Below, piece by piece: positions 45,705 through 56,580 of a stretch of 64,000 nt of DNA (position 1 is the stretch's first letter; every line of letters starts with the position of its first letter). The stretch comes from Siphonodentalium dalli (lineage: Eukaryota > Mollusca > Scaphopoda > Gadilida > Siphonodentaliidae). The DNA lies in the NCBI GenBank assembly GCA_032622095.1, contig CP136061.1, positions 118,926,754 through 118,990,753 of the forward strand. The letters run 5' to 3'. The notes beneath the pieces are model-generated. The model searched no databases. It had not been told where the DNA came from and worked only from the letters and a program-made list of their open reading frames with translations. Position numbers and translations under genes: made by a program.

Positions 45705-46110
45705 ATGATGATCCAACGTTATAAACCAATATGTCGACTTAATATCAACCCTGCGATTTGGCTGATCGGTTTTCGTATTTGACTAACCACCAGAAGCACT
45801 CTTTTCTATAGGTAACCTGCCCAAAATATCCAGACAACAGATGAGAAATGTTCGTATGACCGAAACCCGTGTTGAGTTACCGTGATACAATCTCAACCGG
45901 GATTGCTATATCAGATATCACTAGATGGTGTCTGTTGGTCTGGGATGAGCAGCCACACGGTAGCCTTTATGTCTCGACCATGATTGATTTCTCGTTCTTT
46001 GATGATCGAAGTTATGTATAAGTGTGGTCAAATCCAGCGCTATTATACACTGTGTCGACTTATATAACCTCCGGGCTCGGCTGATCGGTTTGCGTACTTG
46101 ACTGAACCAA
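45705..46110 (+). repeat. Dispersed repeat G, copy 1
   Basis: GGCTGATCGGTTTTCG, CAACAGATGAGAAATGTTCG, GATACAATCTCAACCGGGA, ATCAGATATCACTAGATGG, GTCTGGGATGA, CATGATTGATTT and GTGGTCAAATCCA define the family; copies at 47105, 50905 and 55320. No coding frame. Confidence 0.65.
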
Positions 46111-46760
46111 TCCGCCAATGGCTTATCTGAACTTTAGTGTAAAGCATGCACGACCACTAGAAGTGATCTCTTTATAACAATATGATACACACTTGTGACA
46201 ATGGCCCTCTGACTCTTTGCAATTACTGTTGACACATTTGAAAATCGAGATTTCATATTCCTTAATACACCGCAATTTGTTTTGTTTTTTATTTGCGACG
46301 TCCATACAAACTTCCACTGTATATGGAATCGTTTGGCAGGGTGTTATTGTTATTTACATGTATTATTGTTCCTAGTATTACATTGAGGAGATGGCTCCAT
46401 ATAAGCGCCTGGCGCTTGATATCAAATCCTCTTACCATAGTTAAGCATATATATGAACATCATCTTGTAAATTGTTGTATAAATCTGGGATACAAAATAA
46501 ATGGTTACACCAATATTACATTCTTTTTGTTTTCTTTTGTCAATAACATGTAATATACATGTACGTTCAATTTATCTAAAAATGTGTTCCCAAACAAGTG
46601 GCTAAAGTAAATTCGAAGTGGCTAACAAAACTTTATTTGGTTAAAATAATGGCTAAAGGAATTTCTGGGCCAGCGGGGACACTGATAAAGAGGTATAGCA
46701 AATTCGCAGATGTATGATTAGCTATTCGCCGTGGTAAATTCACGAGGGGGTAAAATCTTC
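46111..46760. other. Unassigned stretch
   Basis: Opposing frames 46123-46317 (-) and 46293-46553 (+) have no motif. Confidence 0.4.
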
Positions 46761-46764
46761 GTTT

Positions 46765-46850
46765 CCACCCCTGGTCAAGAGGTCCTGCTAATGTGCTATG
46801 ATGCGGTTGGGTTCTGCTGCACTGCTATGATGCTGTTAGGGCAACCGATG
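46765..46850 (+). repeat. Family H terminal arm, isolated
   Basis: CCACCCCTGGTCAAGAGGTC and CTGCTATGATGCTGTTAGGG match the end region of the element at 63247-63724. Confidence 0.6.
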
Positions 46851-46904
46851 CTGTTAATTTGTCCTTTTCGCGGTGTTCAGAAAATCTGAACATATCCAGG
46901 AAAA

Positions 46905-47060
46905 GCCATTATGTGTATCAAACGTTCAAAACATATTTATTACGAAATATTTCTAATACTGATTGTATTCAGTGTCAAAACATCAATAAGTTCCAAAGTT
47001 TTGTACTGGCGGAATATTATCTCTACGGGCGCTAGTAGAGATTCATGACATGCTCTTGGA
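46905..47060. repeat. Single-arm relic of the long fold-back element
   Basis: GTCAAAACATCAATAAGTTC, TTTTGTACTGGCGGAATATT, ACGGGCGCTAG and GATTCATGACATGCTC parallel the right arm at 7660-7766. Confidence 0.6.
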
Positions 47061-47104
47061 AAATGGTGTCTACTGGTCTGGGATGAGCCGCAGAGCATTC
47101 GATA

Positions 47105-47515
47105 GTTATGTAAAGAGCGGTGACCTGACTAAATTATCAATACGATAGATGAGAAATGTTCGTTTGGTATGAGCAAGGCTCGTGTTTGGTTGCCGCGATA
47201 GAGTTGTATCAACCGGGAGAGCTATATCAGATATCACTATGGACGGTGGATGTTCGTCTGGGACGTAGAGCCACGGGCTAGCGAGCATCCAGTCGATGGA
47301 CTTTATGTATGTCTCGGTCATCATTGATTTATCGTTATTTCACCACTCTATGTGGCATTTTTGATGCCAAAGATTTAACTGAGGCGGATTTACTGGTTAT
47401 CCGCAACTTTGCGTTTATCGTCCCCGATCCCGTAGGATGATCACGTGATCAAATGTGACCTGCCTGAAATATCAAGACGACAGATGATAAATGTTCGTTT
47501 GGTATGGCCGAGGCT
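47105..47515 (+). repeat. Dispersed repeat G, copy 2
   Basis: GATGAGAAATGTTCGTTTGG, TCAACCGGGAGAGCTATATC, CGTCTGGGACGTAGAGCC and CTCTATGTGGCATTTTTGAT; extended form of the family with a second GATAAATGTTCGTTTGG at its right end. Confidence 0.65.
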
Positions 47516-47526
47516 CATTTGTTTTC

Positions 47527-47902
47527 TTTTTTTAATAACAATATGTGACATAAACATGATTAAAATACTATAAACCCTCACCATTTGGAATGTCTGTGTC
47601 TCAGAAGGTGCCCATTGAGTAATATGAAATAGCTGAAATCATAGAAACATTTTCCCGTCTCTCTCCAAGAATGCAACATAATTCAAACTAAGATATATAG
47701 GTATTCCCCTTCAATTGAAAATGCTAGACTTTGCAGTACAATCCATATGAAACTTAAGCGCAGAAAACAGGTCGGTACCTAAAAAAAAAACATGTTCACA
47801 GTTAATTACACCGGAAAAGTTGATAATATATACAATGTTTTGGAGCTTCCTCTTTCAAATGGTATATAATATGGCATATAATTTATATAATTTAAGTGGG
47901 CC
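47527..47902. mobile_element. MITE-like family F, copy 1
   Basis: TTTTTAATAACAATATGTGA to TAATTTAAGTGGGCC. The same sequence, with the complementary left end GGCCCACTTAA, is at 59302-59725. Together they define GGCCCACTTAA ... TTAAGTGGGCC inverted ends. No ORF. Confidence 0.65.
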
Positions 47903-48336
47903 TTTAAACACACTTTATTCCAACACAAAGACAATACATATAGATACATAAAACATAACATATTGAGACAGAGTATAGTTGACATAAAATTGGTGTGGTA
48001 TGTTATAGGAGATTTGCATGCTTGTCATATTGGTTGTAAACGGAGACGACAGTAAACTATATGCTTATGTTGTCGTTCCGCACACTTAGGAAGATGATAC
48101 CCAATATTCTTGAGATGATAATATGTATACAAGATATTGGTACCATTCCGTCTGATGAATACATCACTAACGTAGCATGGGACCAATATTTTGTATCTGG
48201 TCGTTGCTAGTTGAATGGGTATTGTGTGGGCTGATTGACTATGTGTTCGTTATAATGTATTGAAATTGTAGGATAGGTAAATGTCAAGAAGTGTGGAGAG
48301 TAGGATGGGTTAGAACTGAGACGGAGGAGAGGAAGG

Positions 48337-48382
<46 letters not shown>

Positions 48383-48544
48383 AAGAGGGGAGGAATAGGA
48401 GGGGATATAATGCATACAATATGAAAGTGTCAATGACACTGTAGCTCAACTTGGAAAGGGAATAATTTAATATATTACAGTCAATGGAGCGATTAGGAAT
48501 GTGGAAAGTTGAATGTCTAATACTAGTTTATAGACATGAAGAGA
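47903..48544. other. Unassigned stretch with a (GA)n tract
   Basis: GA-rich microsatellite at about 48337-48386; nothing else recognised. Confidence 0.5.
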
Positions 48545-50780
48545 AAAGTAAAATCCAAGATGGCTGCTGGCGGCCATGTTTTCGGCCGAATGACCCCAAA
48601 ATGAGTCGTTCCCATCTACATGTCATCGTTAACATCAATGACAAATTTTATGACGATCAGACTAAAGGTACGACCTGTAGCCCATGCTAAAGAATTTAGT
48701 CATACAAAGAGTAAAATCCAAGATGGCTGCTGGTGGCCATGTTTTTTGGCCGATTGACCCCAAAATGACTCGTTCCAATCTACATGTCATTGTTAACATC
48801 CATGACAAATTTTATGATGATCAGACTAAAGGTACGACCTGTAGCCCGTGCTAAAGAATTTAGTCATACAAAGAGTAAAATCCAAGATGGCTGCTGGCGG
48901 CCACGTTTTTTCGCCAAATGACCCCAAAATTACTCGTTCCCATCTACATATCAACATTAACATCCAGGACAAATTTCATGATGATCAGACGAATAGTACG
49001 ACCTGTGGCCCGTGCTAATGGATTAAATTTTGAAATCCAAGATGGCCGCTGGCGGCCATGTTTTTTGTCCGAATGACCCCAAAATGACTCGTTCCCATTT
49101 ACATTCCAATTTCAACAGCCATGAAAAATTTATGATGATCAGACTAAAGGTACGACCTGTAGCCCGTGCTAAAGGATTTAGTCATACAAAGAGTAAAATC
49201 CAAGATGGCTGCTGGCGGCCATCTTTTTTGGCCGAATGACCCCAAAATGACTCGTTCCCATCTACATGTCATTATTAACATTCATGAAAATTTTTATGAT
49301 GATCAGACTAAAGATACAACCTGTAGCCCGTGCTAAAGGATTTAGTCATACAAAGAGTAAAATCCAAGATGGCTGCTGGCGACCATGTTTTTTGGCCGAT
49401 TGACCCCAAAATTACTCGTTCCCATCTACATGTCATTGTTAACATCCATGACAAATTTTATGATGATCAGACTAAAGGTACGATCTGCAGCCCGTGATAA
49501 AGAATTTAGTCATACAAAGAGTAAAATCTAAGATGGCTGCTGGTGGCCATGTTTTTCGGCCGAATGATCCCAAAATTACTCGTTCCCATCTACATGTAAA
49601 TATTATCATCCATGACAAATTTCATGATGATCAGACAATCAGTACGACCTGTGGCCCGTGCTAATGGATTAAATTTTGAAATCCAAGATGGCCGCTGGCG
49701 GCCATGTTTTTTGTCCGAATGACCCCAAAATGACTCGTTCCCATCTACATTCCAATATCAACAGCCATGACAAATTTTATAATGATCAGACTAAAGGTAC
49801 GACCTGTAGCCCGTGCTAAAGGATTTAGTCATACAAAGAGTAAAATCCAAGATGGCTGCTGACGGCCATGTTTTTTGGCCGAATGACCCCAAAATGACTC
49901 GTTCCCATCTACATGTGATTATTAACATTCTTGACAAATTTTATGATGATCAGACTAAAAGTAGGACCTGTAGCCCGTGCTAAAGGATTTAGTCATGCAA
50001 AGAATAAATCCAAGACGGCTGCTGGCGGCCATGTTTTTTGGCCGATTGACCCCAAAATGACTCGTTCCAATCTACATGTCATTGTTAACATCCATGACAA
50101 ATTTCATGATGATCAGACGAACAGTGCGACCTGTGGCCCGTGCTAATGGATTGAATTTTGAAAACAAAGATGGCCACTGGCGGCCATGTTTTTTGTCCGA
50201 ATGACCCCAAAATGACTCGTTCCCATCTACATTCCAATTTCAACAGCCATGATAAATTTCATGATTATCAGACTAAAGGTACGACCTGTAGCCCGTGCTA
50301 AATGATTTAGTCATACAAAGAGTAAAATCCAAGATGGCTGCTGGCGGCCATGTTTTTTGCCCGAATAACCCAAAAATGACTCGTTCCCATCTACATGTCA
50401 TTGTTAACATCCATGACAAATTTTATGACGATCTGACTAAAGGTACGACCTGTAGCCCGTGCTAAAGGATTTAGTCATGCAAAGAGTAAAATCGAAGATG
50501 GCTGCTGGCGGCCATGTTTTTTGGCCGAATGACCTCAAAATTACTCGTTCCCATCTACATGTCAATATTAACATCCATGACAAATTTCATGACGATCAGA
50601 TGAACAGTACGGCTTGTAGCCCGTGCTAATGGATTGAATTGTGAAATCTAAGATGGCCACTGGCGGCCATGTTTTTTTTCCGTATGACCCCAAAATGAAT
50701 CATTCCGGTACAAATGTTGATGTCAACAGCTATGACAAATTTCATAATGATCCGATCAAAGGTACGACCTGTAGCCTCTA
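48545..50780 (+). repeat. Tandem array of 14 ~155/164-bp units (AAGATGGC repeat)
   Basis: AAGATGGC restarts at 48557, 48720, 48884, 49039, 49202, 49366, 49530, 49685, 49849, 50012 (AAGACGGC), 50167, 50331, 50495 and 50650. Each unit has CAAGATGGCTGCTGGCGGCC, ATGACCCCAAAATGACTCG, CATCTACATGTCATTGTTAA, ATGATGATCAGACTAAAGG and TACGACCTGTAGCCCGTGCT. Two unit types alternate: type X (preceded by CATACAAAGAGTAAAATC) and type Y (preceded by ATGGATTAAATTTTGAAATC, ending the 155-bp spacing). Short frames across it are shadows. Confidence 0.97.
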
Positions 50781-50895
50781 TTGTTGACGCCGCCCGTACA
50801 CACGCACACACGCACACACGCACACACGCACACACGGACGACGGACGACAAAGCCATGGCAATAGCTCAAACTTTACAAAGTAAAGTTGAGCTAA
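50781..50895 (+). mobile_element. Helitron-like 3' end of the array-bearing element
   Basis: An (ACACACGC)n tract (about 50797-50836), then GGACGACGGACGAC, GCCATGGCAATAGCTCA and a stem-loop 50863-50894 (TAGCTCAAACTTTAC / GTAAAGTTGAGCTA). It ends CTAA followed by T, consistent with the CTRR|T terminus of Helitrons. Sequence right after it is repeat G, so it appears to have inserted there. Helitron-related elements carrying central ~160-bp tandem repeats are known in molluscs. Confidence 0.6.
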
Positions 50896-50904
50896 TAATG
50901 ATAC

Positions 50905-51180
50905 AATTTCAACCGGGAGATATCACTAGACGGTGGATATTCGTCTGGGATGAAGAGCCACGAGCTAGCGAGTTTCCCCAACAGCAGACAATGGCCTTTA
51001 TGCCTCGAACATCATTGATTGATCTTTCTTTGGTGATCGAAGGTCTGTACCAATAGTGCGGTCAAATCCAAGGCTATAATATTCAGTGTTGACTCGCATA
51101 AGCTCCGAGCTCGGCTGATCGGTTTACGCGCTCTATGTGGCATTTTCGATTCCAAAGATTTAACTGAGCCACCAGAAGTC
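50905..51180 (+). repeat. Dispersed repeat G, copy 3
   Basis: Starts within the family at GATACAATTTCAACCGGGAG right after the Helitron-like end and continues through CTCTATGTGGCATTTTCGAT. Its left part is missing. Confidence 0.65.
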
Positions 51181-51600
51181 CCACAATAGCTAAAATGTAG
51201 TTGTCTGATCGAACGGGTTCTTCTCGGGTCGGGTTTAAAGTAAATAGAATCCCATCAAGTTTACTGTATTTTACTTCTGCCATATATAAATGTACGACAA
51301 ATCTAATGTTTCGCCTCCAGGAAGAAAGAGCGTCTTTGATTTGTCAGACTCGCGTAATATTATATTATGCATACGCCGCAAGACATTAACATAATGGAAA
51401 CTAACACAACCGTTACACGGTTTCATTGCTACGCTACTTTTAATGAGGTTATGCAAATTAACATTGCACAACGTTATGGAGAGACCGATAGAAAATGTTG
51501 TGAAGTTAGGCTGATCAGAGTAAAATACATGTCAAAACTCTTCAAGTTTCTAATCTTATTTACCCGAGCAACGCCGGGTACACCAGCTAGTAGCTTATCA
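51181..51600 (-). mobile_element. Inverted element with ACTAGCTGGTGTACCCGGCG head
   Basis: On the minus strand it starts CTACTAGCTGGTGTACCCGG at about 51599 and runs left. Short minus frames (51271-51471 and 51083-51283) are readable but have no domain I know; one has LHNLIKSSVAMKPCNG. Left boundary unknown. Confidence 0.45.
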
Positions 51601-51704
51601 TGTGCACTTGCGATTATATGCGGAAGTTTTATTTTTTCAAGTGCAGTGTGTTTCAGTTAAAATAAAAGCGACATCTGATGTGATGTACTACAATGTATTT
51701 TGTA

Positions 51705-51762
51705 GCTTGTTGCCATTCATCGGAAAGCTCTCGGGAGAGCTTTCCGATGAATGGCAACAAGC
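51705..51762. repeat. 58-bp palindrome with 2-base loop
   Basis: GCTTGTTGCCATTCATCGGA plus AAGCTCTC is followed by GG and its exact reverse complement. Confidence 0.95.
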
Positions 51763-51934
51763 CATATTTCCGACTAAATCATGAAAAGTTACCCATAATT
51801 CTGCTGTGGTTAGGGGGTCGATTAATTAAAGGGCATTACTGTACTATGCATTACATTTACAAATGACAATGATGAGAAGATTGGTGGTCATTGTCATATC
51901 ATCTTGGTGAGAATATATGAGTGTCCCTTTTTTG
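51763..51934. other. Unassigned stretch
   Basis: Nothing recognised. Confidence 0.4.
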
Positions 51935-52127
51935 CAAAAATATCATCGCGCAAATAGGTTCATAATTGACTTATATTTTTCACATAGGTTCAGATTGGAT
52001 TATTTCATTCTGAAATGAACCCATAGTGGACTTGCATCCGTTTTATGGTGCGCCAGCCTGTTCTCGTAAAAACAGCACAATACGGGCTTATTTTGAATGT
52101 CACGTTTAAGGCCCATATATAGCTTAC
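51935..52127 (-). repeat. Dispersed repeat Q, inverted copy
   Basis: GCGCAAATAGGTTCATAATT and TCACATAGGTTCAGATTGGA are the reverse complements of the AATATGAACCTATTTGC and AATATGAACCTATGTGA words of the plus copies. Confidence 0.6.
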
Positions 52128-52561
52128 TAGTCGATGAGCCCGACGTTGTCCGGGCTATTCAAAAAACAAATTTCAAGTCGATAGCTCCACCCGTTTCCGA
52201 GATTTGGTCTGCGCATGCGCGAAGCTGGCGTCGCACGGGCTCGGCGACCCGATAAAATTCGTATCCGAGGCTAGTCGATAGCTCTACCCAGCCAGTCGAT
52301 AGCTCTACCCGTTTCCGAGATCTGGTCTTCGCATGGGCTCGGCGACCCGATAAAATTCGTATCCGGGGCAAGATACATTCACATACCAAATTTCAAGTCG
52401 ATAGCTCCACCCGTTTCCGATATCTCGTCTGCGCATGCGCTGCACGGGCGTCGCACGGGCTCGCCAATACAACAACGACGACCGCCTGGTCAAACTACAC
52501 ACACGTACCAAGTTTCGTCCCGATCGGTCGAGAATCGTAGATTTGTATAAATGACAGACAA

Positions 52562-52593
<32 letters not shown>

Positions 52594-52616
52594 AGGTCTT
52601 CAAAATATATATGAGA
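52128..52616 (+). mobile_element. MINE-type repeat with (GACA)n, second copy
   Basis: Head TTACTAGTCGATGAGCCCGA, CGTTGTCCGGGCT; a CAAATTTCAAGTCGATAGCT-like unit twice (about 52171 and 52391); tail (GACA)7 then TCAAAATATATATGAG. It sits exactly between two opposite Q copies. Minus frames 52159-52565 are repeat shadows. Confidence 0.65.
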
Positions 52617-52950
52617 TTTGAGGAAAAAATAAGCTCTATGTGAGCGTTCTCAATAAGCCCGTATATAGCTTATTTCATAACGAAATAAGCCTATATTGTC
52701 ACTATTTAATCTACTTTTTTTCATTGACACGACTTACTAGATGAAGGCTCTTTATAATATATTTTCAATGCAGACCGCGCCATTCAACGGAATAACGGAT
52801 ATAAGCTAAATATGGGCTTATCTCAGAAACAAACAAGTCCAATATGAACGTGTGTGAATATTTGAGCCATACATGTATATGAACCTATTTTATCGAGGTA
52901 TTTTGGGTGCGGGCCACAGTGAAAACACATCTTAAAGAGCGTACATCTGG
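52617..52950 (+). repeat. Dispersed repeat Q, copy 3
   Basis: AATAAGCCCGTATATAGCTT, TTTATAATATATTTTCAATG, CGCGCCATTCAACGGAATAA, CAAGTCCAATATGAACGTG. Confidence 0.65.
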
Positions 52951-53158
52951 TAAGTTGTGTGTTTGTTTATTCGTTATTGTAACTTGTAATAAATTATTAT
53001 GAGTCGATAATGGCACTAAAACACTCTCATTTTATGTTTGTTACGGACTCATAATGAGGCGATTCTACGCCGATTATGAACCTAAAACAAATCATATTAT
53101 ACACCGATAACCTGCTGGTTGCTGTGTTTCCGAATTCAATTCCTCAGGGCGAGATTGG

Positions 53159-53408
53159 TTAACCCTTTGTATACTGAATAGATTCTCCATTTCACTCATA
53201 CAAGTATACATTGGAACGGTATATAATTCATTTGGATGGGTGTTCATGTTATAACAGCAAACAACAGACAGAAAAAAACAGATAATACAAGAGCAGAATG
53301 ATTCGTATTCGTTAGTGGGAAATGTTCAGATAATAAGTTCAACAAACGGTCGTTTATTGAACTTTATTATCTGACTCATCACTGAGTAGTTAGTATAGAA
53401 TGGGTTAA
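53159..53408 (+). mobile_element. TTAA MITE family C, best copy
   Basis: TTAACCCTTTGTATACTGAA to TTAGTATAGAATGGGTTAA, 250 bp, TTAA at both ends. Contains an internal inverted pair AAGTTCAACAAACG / TTATTGAACTT. Used as the family reference. Confidence 0.85.
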
Positions 53409-53744
53409 TACAGGATATATTTTATCCAGATTAAATGCTATTCAGGCGCAGCTCTTCAAACATTTTCGGCATTAGAACTTAGTCTTCTCCAGTTGATATT
53501 ATTCAGACAACATCACATGATGGCATCCATGTAACACATATCCAAATAACACTTGCGGAATATCAATATCAATTGAAGAAGGCAAAATATATTTGAACAA
53601 CGACATATTTTATTTACAACCTACATGGCCCATCTCCTACTGGACCATTCATACACCATACATATTTGATGTAATAAAGTGGTTAGCATTCATGCTAAAT
53701 TTGGTACGTCAATGTCAATTGTGTTACTTCCAAAACACAAATAA
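53409..53744. other. Unassigned stretch
   Basis: Nothing recognised. Confidence 0.4.
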
Positions 53745-54015
53745 GCCCATATCGGCATTATTTTTGGAATAATTTACGCTCTATATATGAACCTAAATCG
53801 ACTTACCAGATGTTAACTCTTTATAATGTGTTTTCATCAGCCTCGTGAAAATAAGCACAACATGGGCTTATCCCCGAAATAAGCTCATACTGGCATTACT
53901 TGAGAACTGAAAAAATCACGACTTACCAGATGTATACCCTTTATAATGTGGTTTCACTTTGACCCGCGCCATCCAACGGAATATCGGTGTAAGTCCACTA
54001 TAAAACTTATTTCAT
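53745..54015 (+). repeat. Dispersed repeat Q, copy 4 (two half-units)
   Basis: CGACTTACCAGATGTTAACT with CTTTATAATGTGTTTTCA, then CGACTTACCAGATGTATACC with CTTTATAATGTGGTTTCA; followed by CGCGCCATCCAACGGAATAT. Confidence 0.65.
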
Positions 54016-54017
54016 AT

Positions 54018-54182
54018 CAAATATGAACCTATGTGAATAGTTAGGTCCAATATGAACCTATGTGAATAGTTAGGTCCAATATGAACCTATGTGAATAGTT
54101 ACGTCCAATATGAACCTATGTGAATAGTTACGTCCAATATGAACCTATGTGAATAGTTACGTCCAATATGAACCTATTTGCA
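54018..54182 (+). repeat. 29-bp minisatellite born from repeat Q
   Basis: About five and a half near-identical units of CCAATATGAACCTATGTGAA then TAGTTAGGT or TAGTTACGT. The unit is a single-copy segment in the other Q copies (for example near 27640). Confidence 0.92.
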
Positions 54183-54309
54183 CGAGGATATGTTGATCGA
54201 GAATTGTCTGAAGTTAGTCAGTAATCAGAAAGATGTGTTTATTTGTGTATTTAGATTTGAATGTCGACATTTCTCATACATATTTTAGATCACAACTGAT
54301 GTCAGACCA

Positions 54310-54650
54310 AATGACCCAACCCAGTAATAAAGTATATACTGGAATGGTCTGTTATTTATTAGTGTAAACATTTATTGCATAAGAAAACAATGGGATTTAT
54401 TTTACAACTTATACACTTACTGTTATTTATTTTGAGGGATGTTCGTGATAAACGAGCAAATGAGAGTCAGTCAGACAGGTAAAATTAAAATACAATTGCA
54501 GCAGGATTCATATTAATTGGAAAGAAATGTTCAGATAAAAAGTTCAACAAACGAACTTTTGCAGTTTGTTGAGCTAATTATGTGAACATTTCCTAAGGGA
54601 ATTAACTACCCGTTAATGAGTATTTAGTAAAGAACGCTGAGTCTACTGGT
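54310..54650. mobile_element. TTAA MITE family C, rearranged copy
   Basis: TATACTGGAATGGTCTGTTA, GAGGGATGTTCGTGATAAAC, AATGTTCAGATAAAAAGTTC, GTGAACATTTCCTAAGGG and CCGTTAATGAGTATTTAGTA. A segment with CTGTTATTTATT is duplicated and the ends are decayed. Confidence 0.6.
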
Positions 54651-54803
54651 CTTGAAGATGGCGACTTCACTTTATTGTAGTCATATGGAGCCGCCCGGCT
54701 GCATGTGAACAGAAAGGTCGATGTATATTGTGTACCATGTCCAAAGTCTCTTATTTACCATCAACATGACACAACCATAACGACGTTACACACATATTCG
54801 ACT

Positions 54804-55203
54804 TTAACCCTTTACCCAACAGAAGGGCCCTGTGCCAATGCATTCTCTTATATATGCGAGTCGACCATAGGTCGCCTCGCATATATAAGAGAATGCATTG
54901 GCTTAACACATTAAAAATTATAAAATTGTTAAAGAATGTAAGAAAAAATGGTAAAAAGAGTTAAAAAAAGATTTTTTTTAGGCCAATGCATTCTCTTATA
55001 TATGCGAGGCGACCTATGGTCGACTCGCATATATAAGAGAATGCATTGGCACAGGGCATAACTGTAACTATCACAATGTGGTCAAGGAGCCGGTTCCAAT
55101 GATACCCATATTTGTATGGTTCTATTGAGACAGACCGAAGATATTTTAGGCTGTTGAAGCTTTATTTGGCCGGTTTTGGCCGGTTTGTTGGGTAAAGGGT
55201 TAA
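54804..55203 (+). mobile_element. TTAA MITE family A, copy 4
   Basis: 400 bp TTAA to TTAA, perfect TTAACCCTTTACCCAACA ends, core 54828-55056 with both palindromes intact. Near-identical to copy 3. Confidence 0.93.
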
Positions 55204-55319
55204 AGTGTTTCAAAAGAGTGAATGTTCCATCGTTAAAAACACGTATCGATGGATCACAATAAAACATGGTATGGTTCTGAACAATATAACTTACACACGC
55301 ATATCGTATTAAGTATAGT
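55204..55319. other. Unassigned stretch
   Basis: Nothing recognised. Confidence 0.4.
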
Positions 55320-55460
55320 GTTCAGAAAAACGGGTGTCTATGGTCTGGGATGAACATCCGGGAGCTAACGTCGACGGCCTTTCTTCCTCGCCCATGATTG
55401 ATTTATCATTTTTGATGATGGAAGTTGTGTATCGTTTGGTTAAATCCATCGATAGATTCC
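55320..55460 (+). repeat. Dispersed repeat G, copy 4
   Basis: GGTGTCTATGGTCTGGGATG, CATGATTGATTTATCATTTT and GGTTAAATCCA; partial. Confidence 0.55.
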
Positions 55461-55464
55461 CACT

Positions 55465-55740
55465 TTAACACTTTTTTACTTAATGGATTCTCTCATTCAG
55501 TTTCCATGTAAACATTAGAATGGTCTATAAATCACGTGCATAGATAGGTGTTCATAAACTATAGTTACTATTAAACGACAGACAGACGAAAAGATACATG
55601 TAGATACAGAAGAAGTCATATTCATTGGGGAAACGTTCAGATAAAAATTATTCAACATACGGCCTAAAGGATTTAATTTAACTTTCCAATATCGTTCCGT
55701 GGAAATGGGTATTTCTCACAGTTCTATGCGTATTGGACTC
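55465..55740. mobile_element. TTAA MITE family C, decayed copy
   Basis: TTAATGGATTCTCTCATTCA, GTAAACATTAGAATGGTCTA, AACGACAGACAGAC, AACGTTCAGATAAAAATTAT and ATATCGTTCCGTGGAAATGG. A right-end-like piece (CTCATTAATGAGTATTTAGA) lies at 56145. Confidence 0.5.
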
Positions 55741-56370
55741 TTTTGGCAGCTCTATTGATAAATATTTTACATACATAATTAAAGCTATCATAATGTGTAT
55801 AAATTATCATTGTAACCTATGTATTATATATAATAAATGTTCAAATTACTAAATTATCCAATTTTCAGCAAAACAATCGCAGATTTTCACCGTGGTAAAA
55901 TAGCACCAAAACAGTATCTTTACCATCTATTTCATTGTCTAGAATAGGATTGAAATTCTTTTACAATATGCTAAAGTGTTTTTCCTCACAAGCCGTTTCC
56001 ATAGCACCCACACCAATTTTAAAATATGACAGCAGTGAGGAACATGAAGATGCCACCTTCTACCTTTTCCCAGTGTGTTGAACTCGTAAAATAAGCTCTC
56101 TGTCACGGTGATCAAGATCGATCCTCTATACTTAAAGGGAAACACTCATTAATGAGTATTTAGAAAAGAGTTTATACACTATGTCGATTTTTGTTACCTG
56201 TTTGGCTAATCGGTTTGCACTCTTTTATATTTTTAGCAGGCAAAGTCTTAACTTTATTATGATAATCGAACGATTTCTCCTCCAGTTGATGTCAGAACAT
56301 AAGCAAATGCCGGAATGAGCCGACCGGGGTCTCATGATGTTTCATAGAGTCTGATACCAATTTTGGCCAA
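55741..56370. other. Unassigned, with small C and G relics
   Basis: Family C right-end words near 56145 and a G-like CTATGTCGATTTTTGTTACC / GGCTAATCGGTTTGCAC segment near 56178. No gene. Confidence 0.4.
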
Positions 56371-56374
56371 TATA

Positions 56375-56580
56375 GTTAGACAGTCCATGCCTTTCACAAG
56401 ATTAGATGGAAATTTCGCATAAAATATAGGTTGATATTGTTGTGATAGTTTGAATTTCCAACAAGTCATTATTATGAAATTTCGTTTTAGCCTAAAATTC
56501 GAATATGTTCCTACTTTCTGTAGAATTTCTGGACTAAAATTGCCATTAGTTAGCAAAGTTTCAATCCAGGCTGATCCAGG
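56375..56580 (+). repeat. Dispersed repeat J
   Basis: AGATGGAAATTTCGCATAAA, GTTTGAATTTCCAACAAGTC, GGACTAAAATTGCCATTAGT in J order. Confidence 0.55.

Noticed and set aside
51271-51471. Small minus-strand protein in the inverted repeat element
   Set aside because: Readable frame but no domain recognised and no second copy with a conserved frame in this window.
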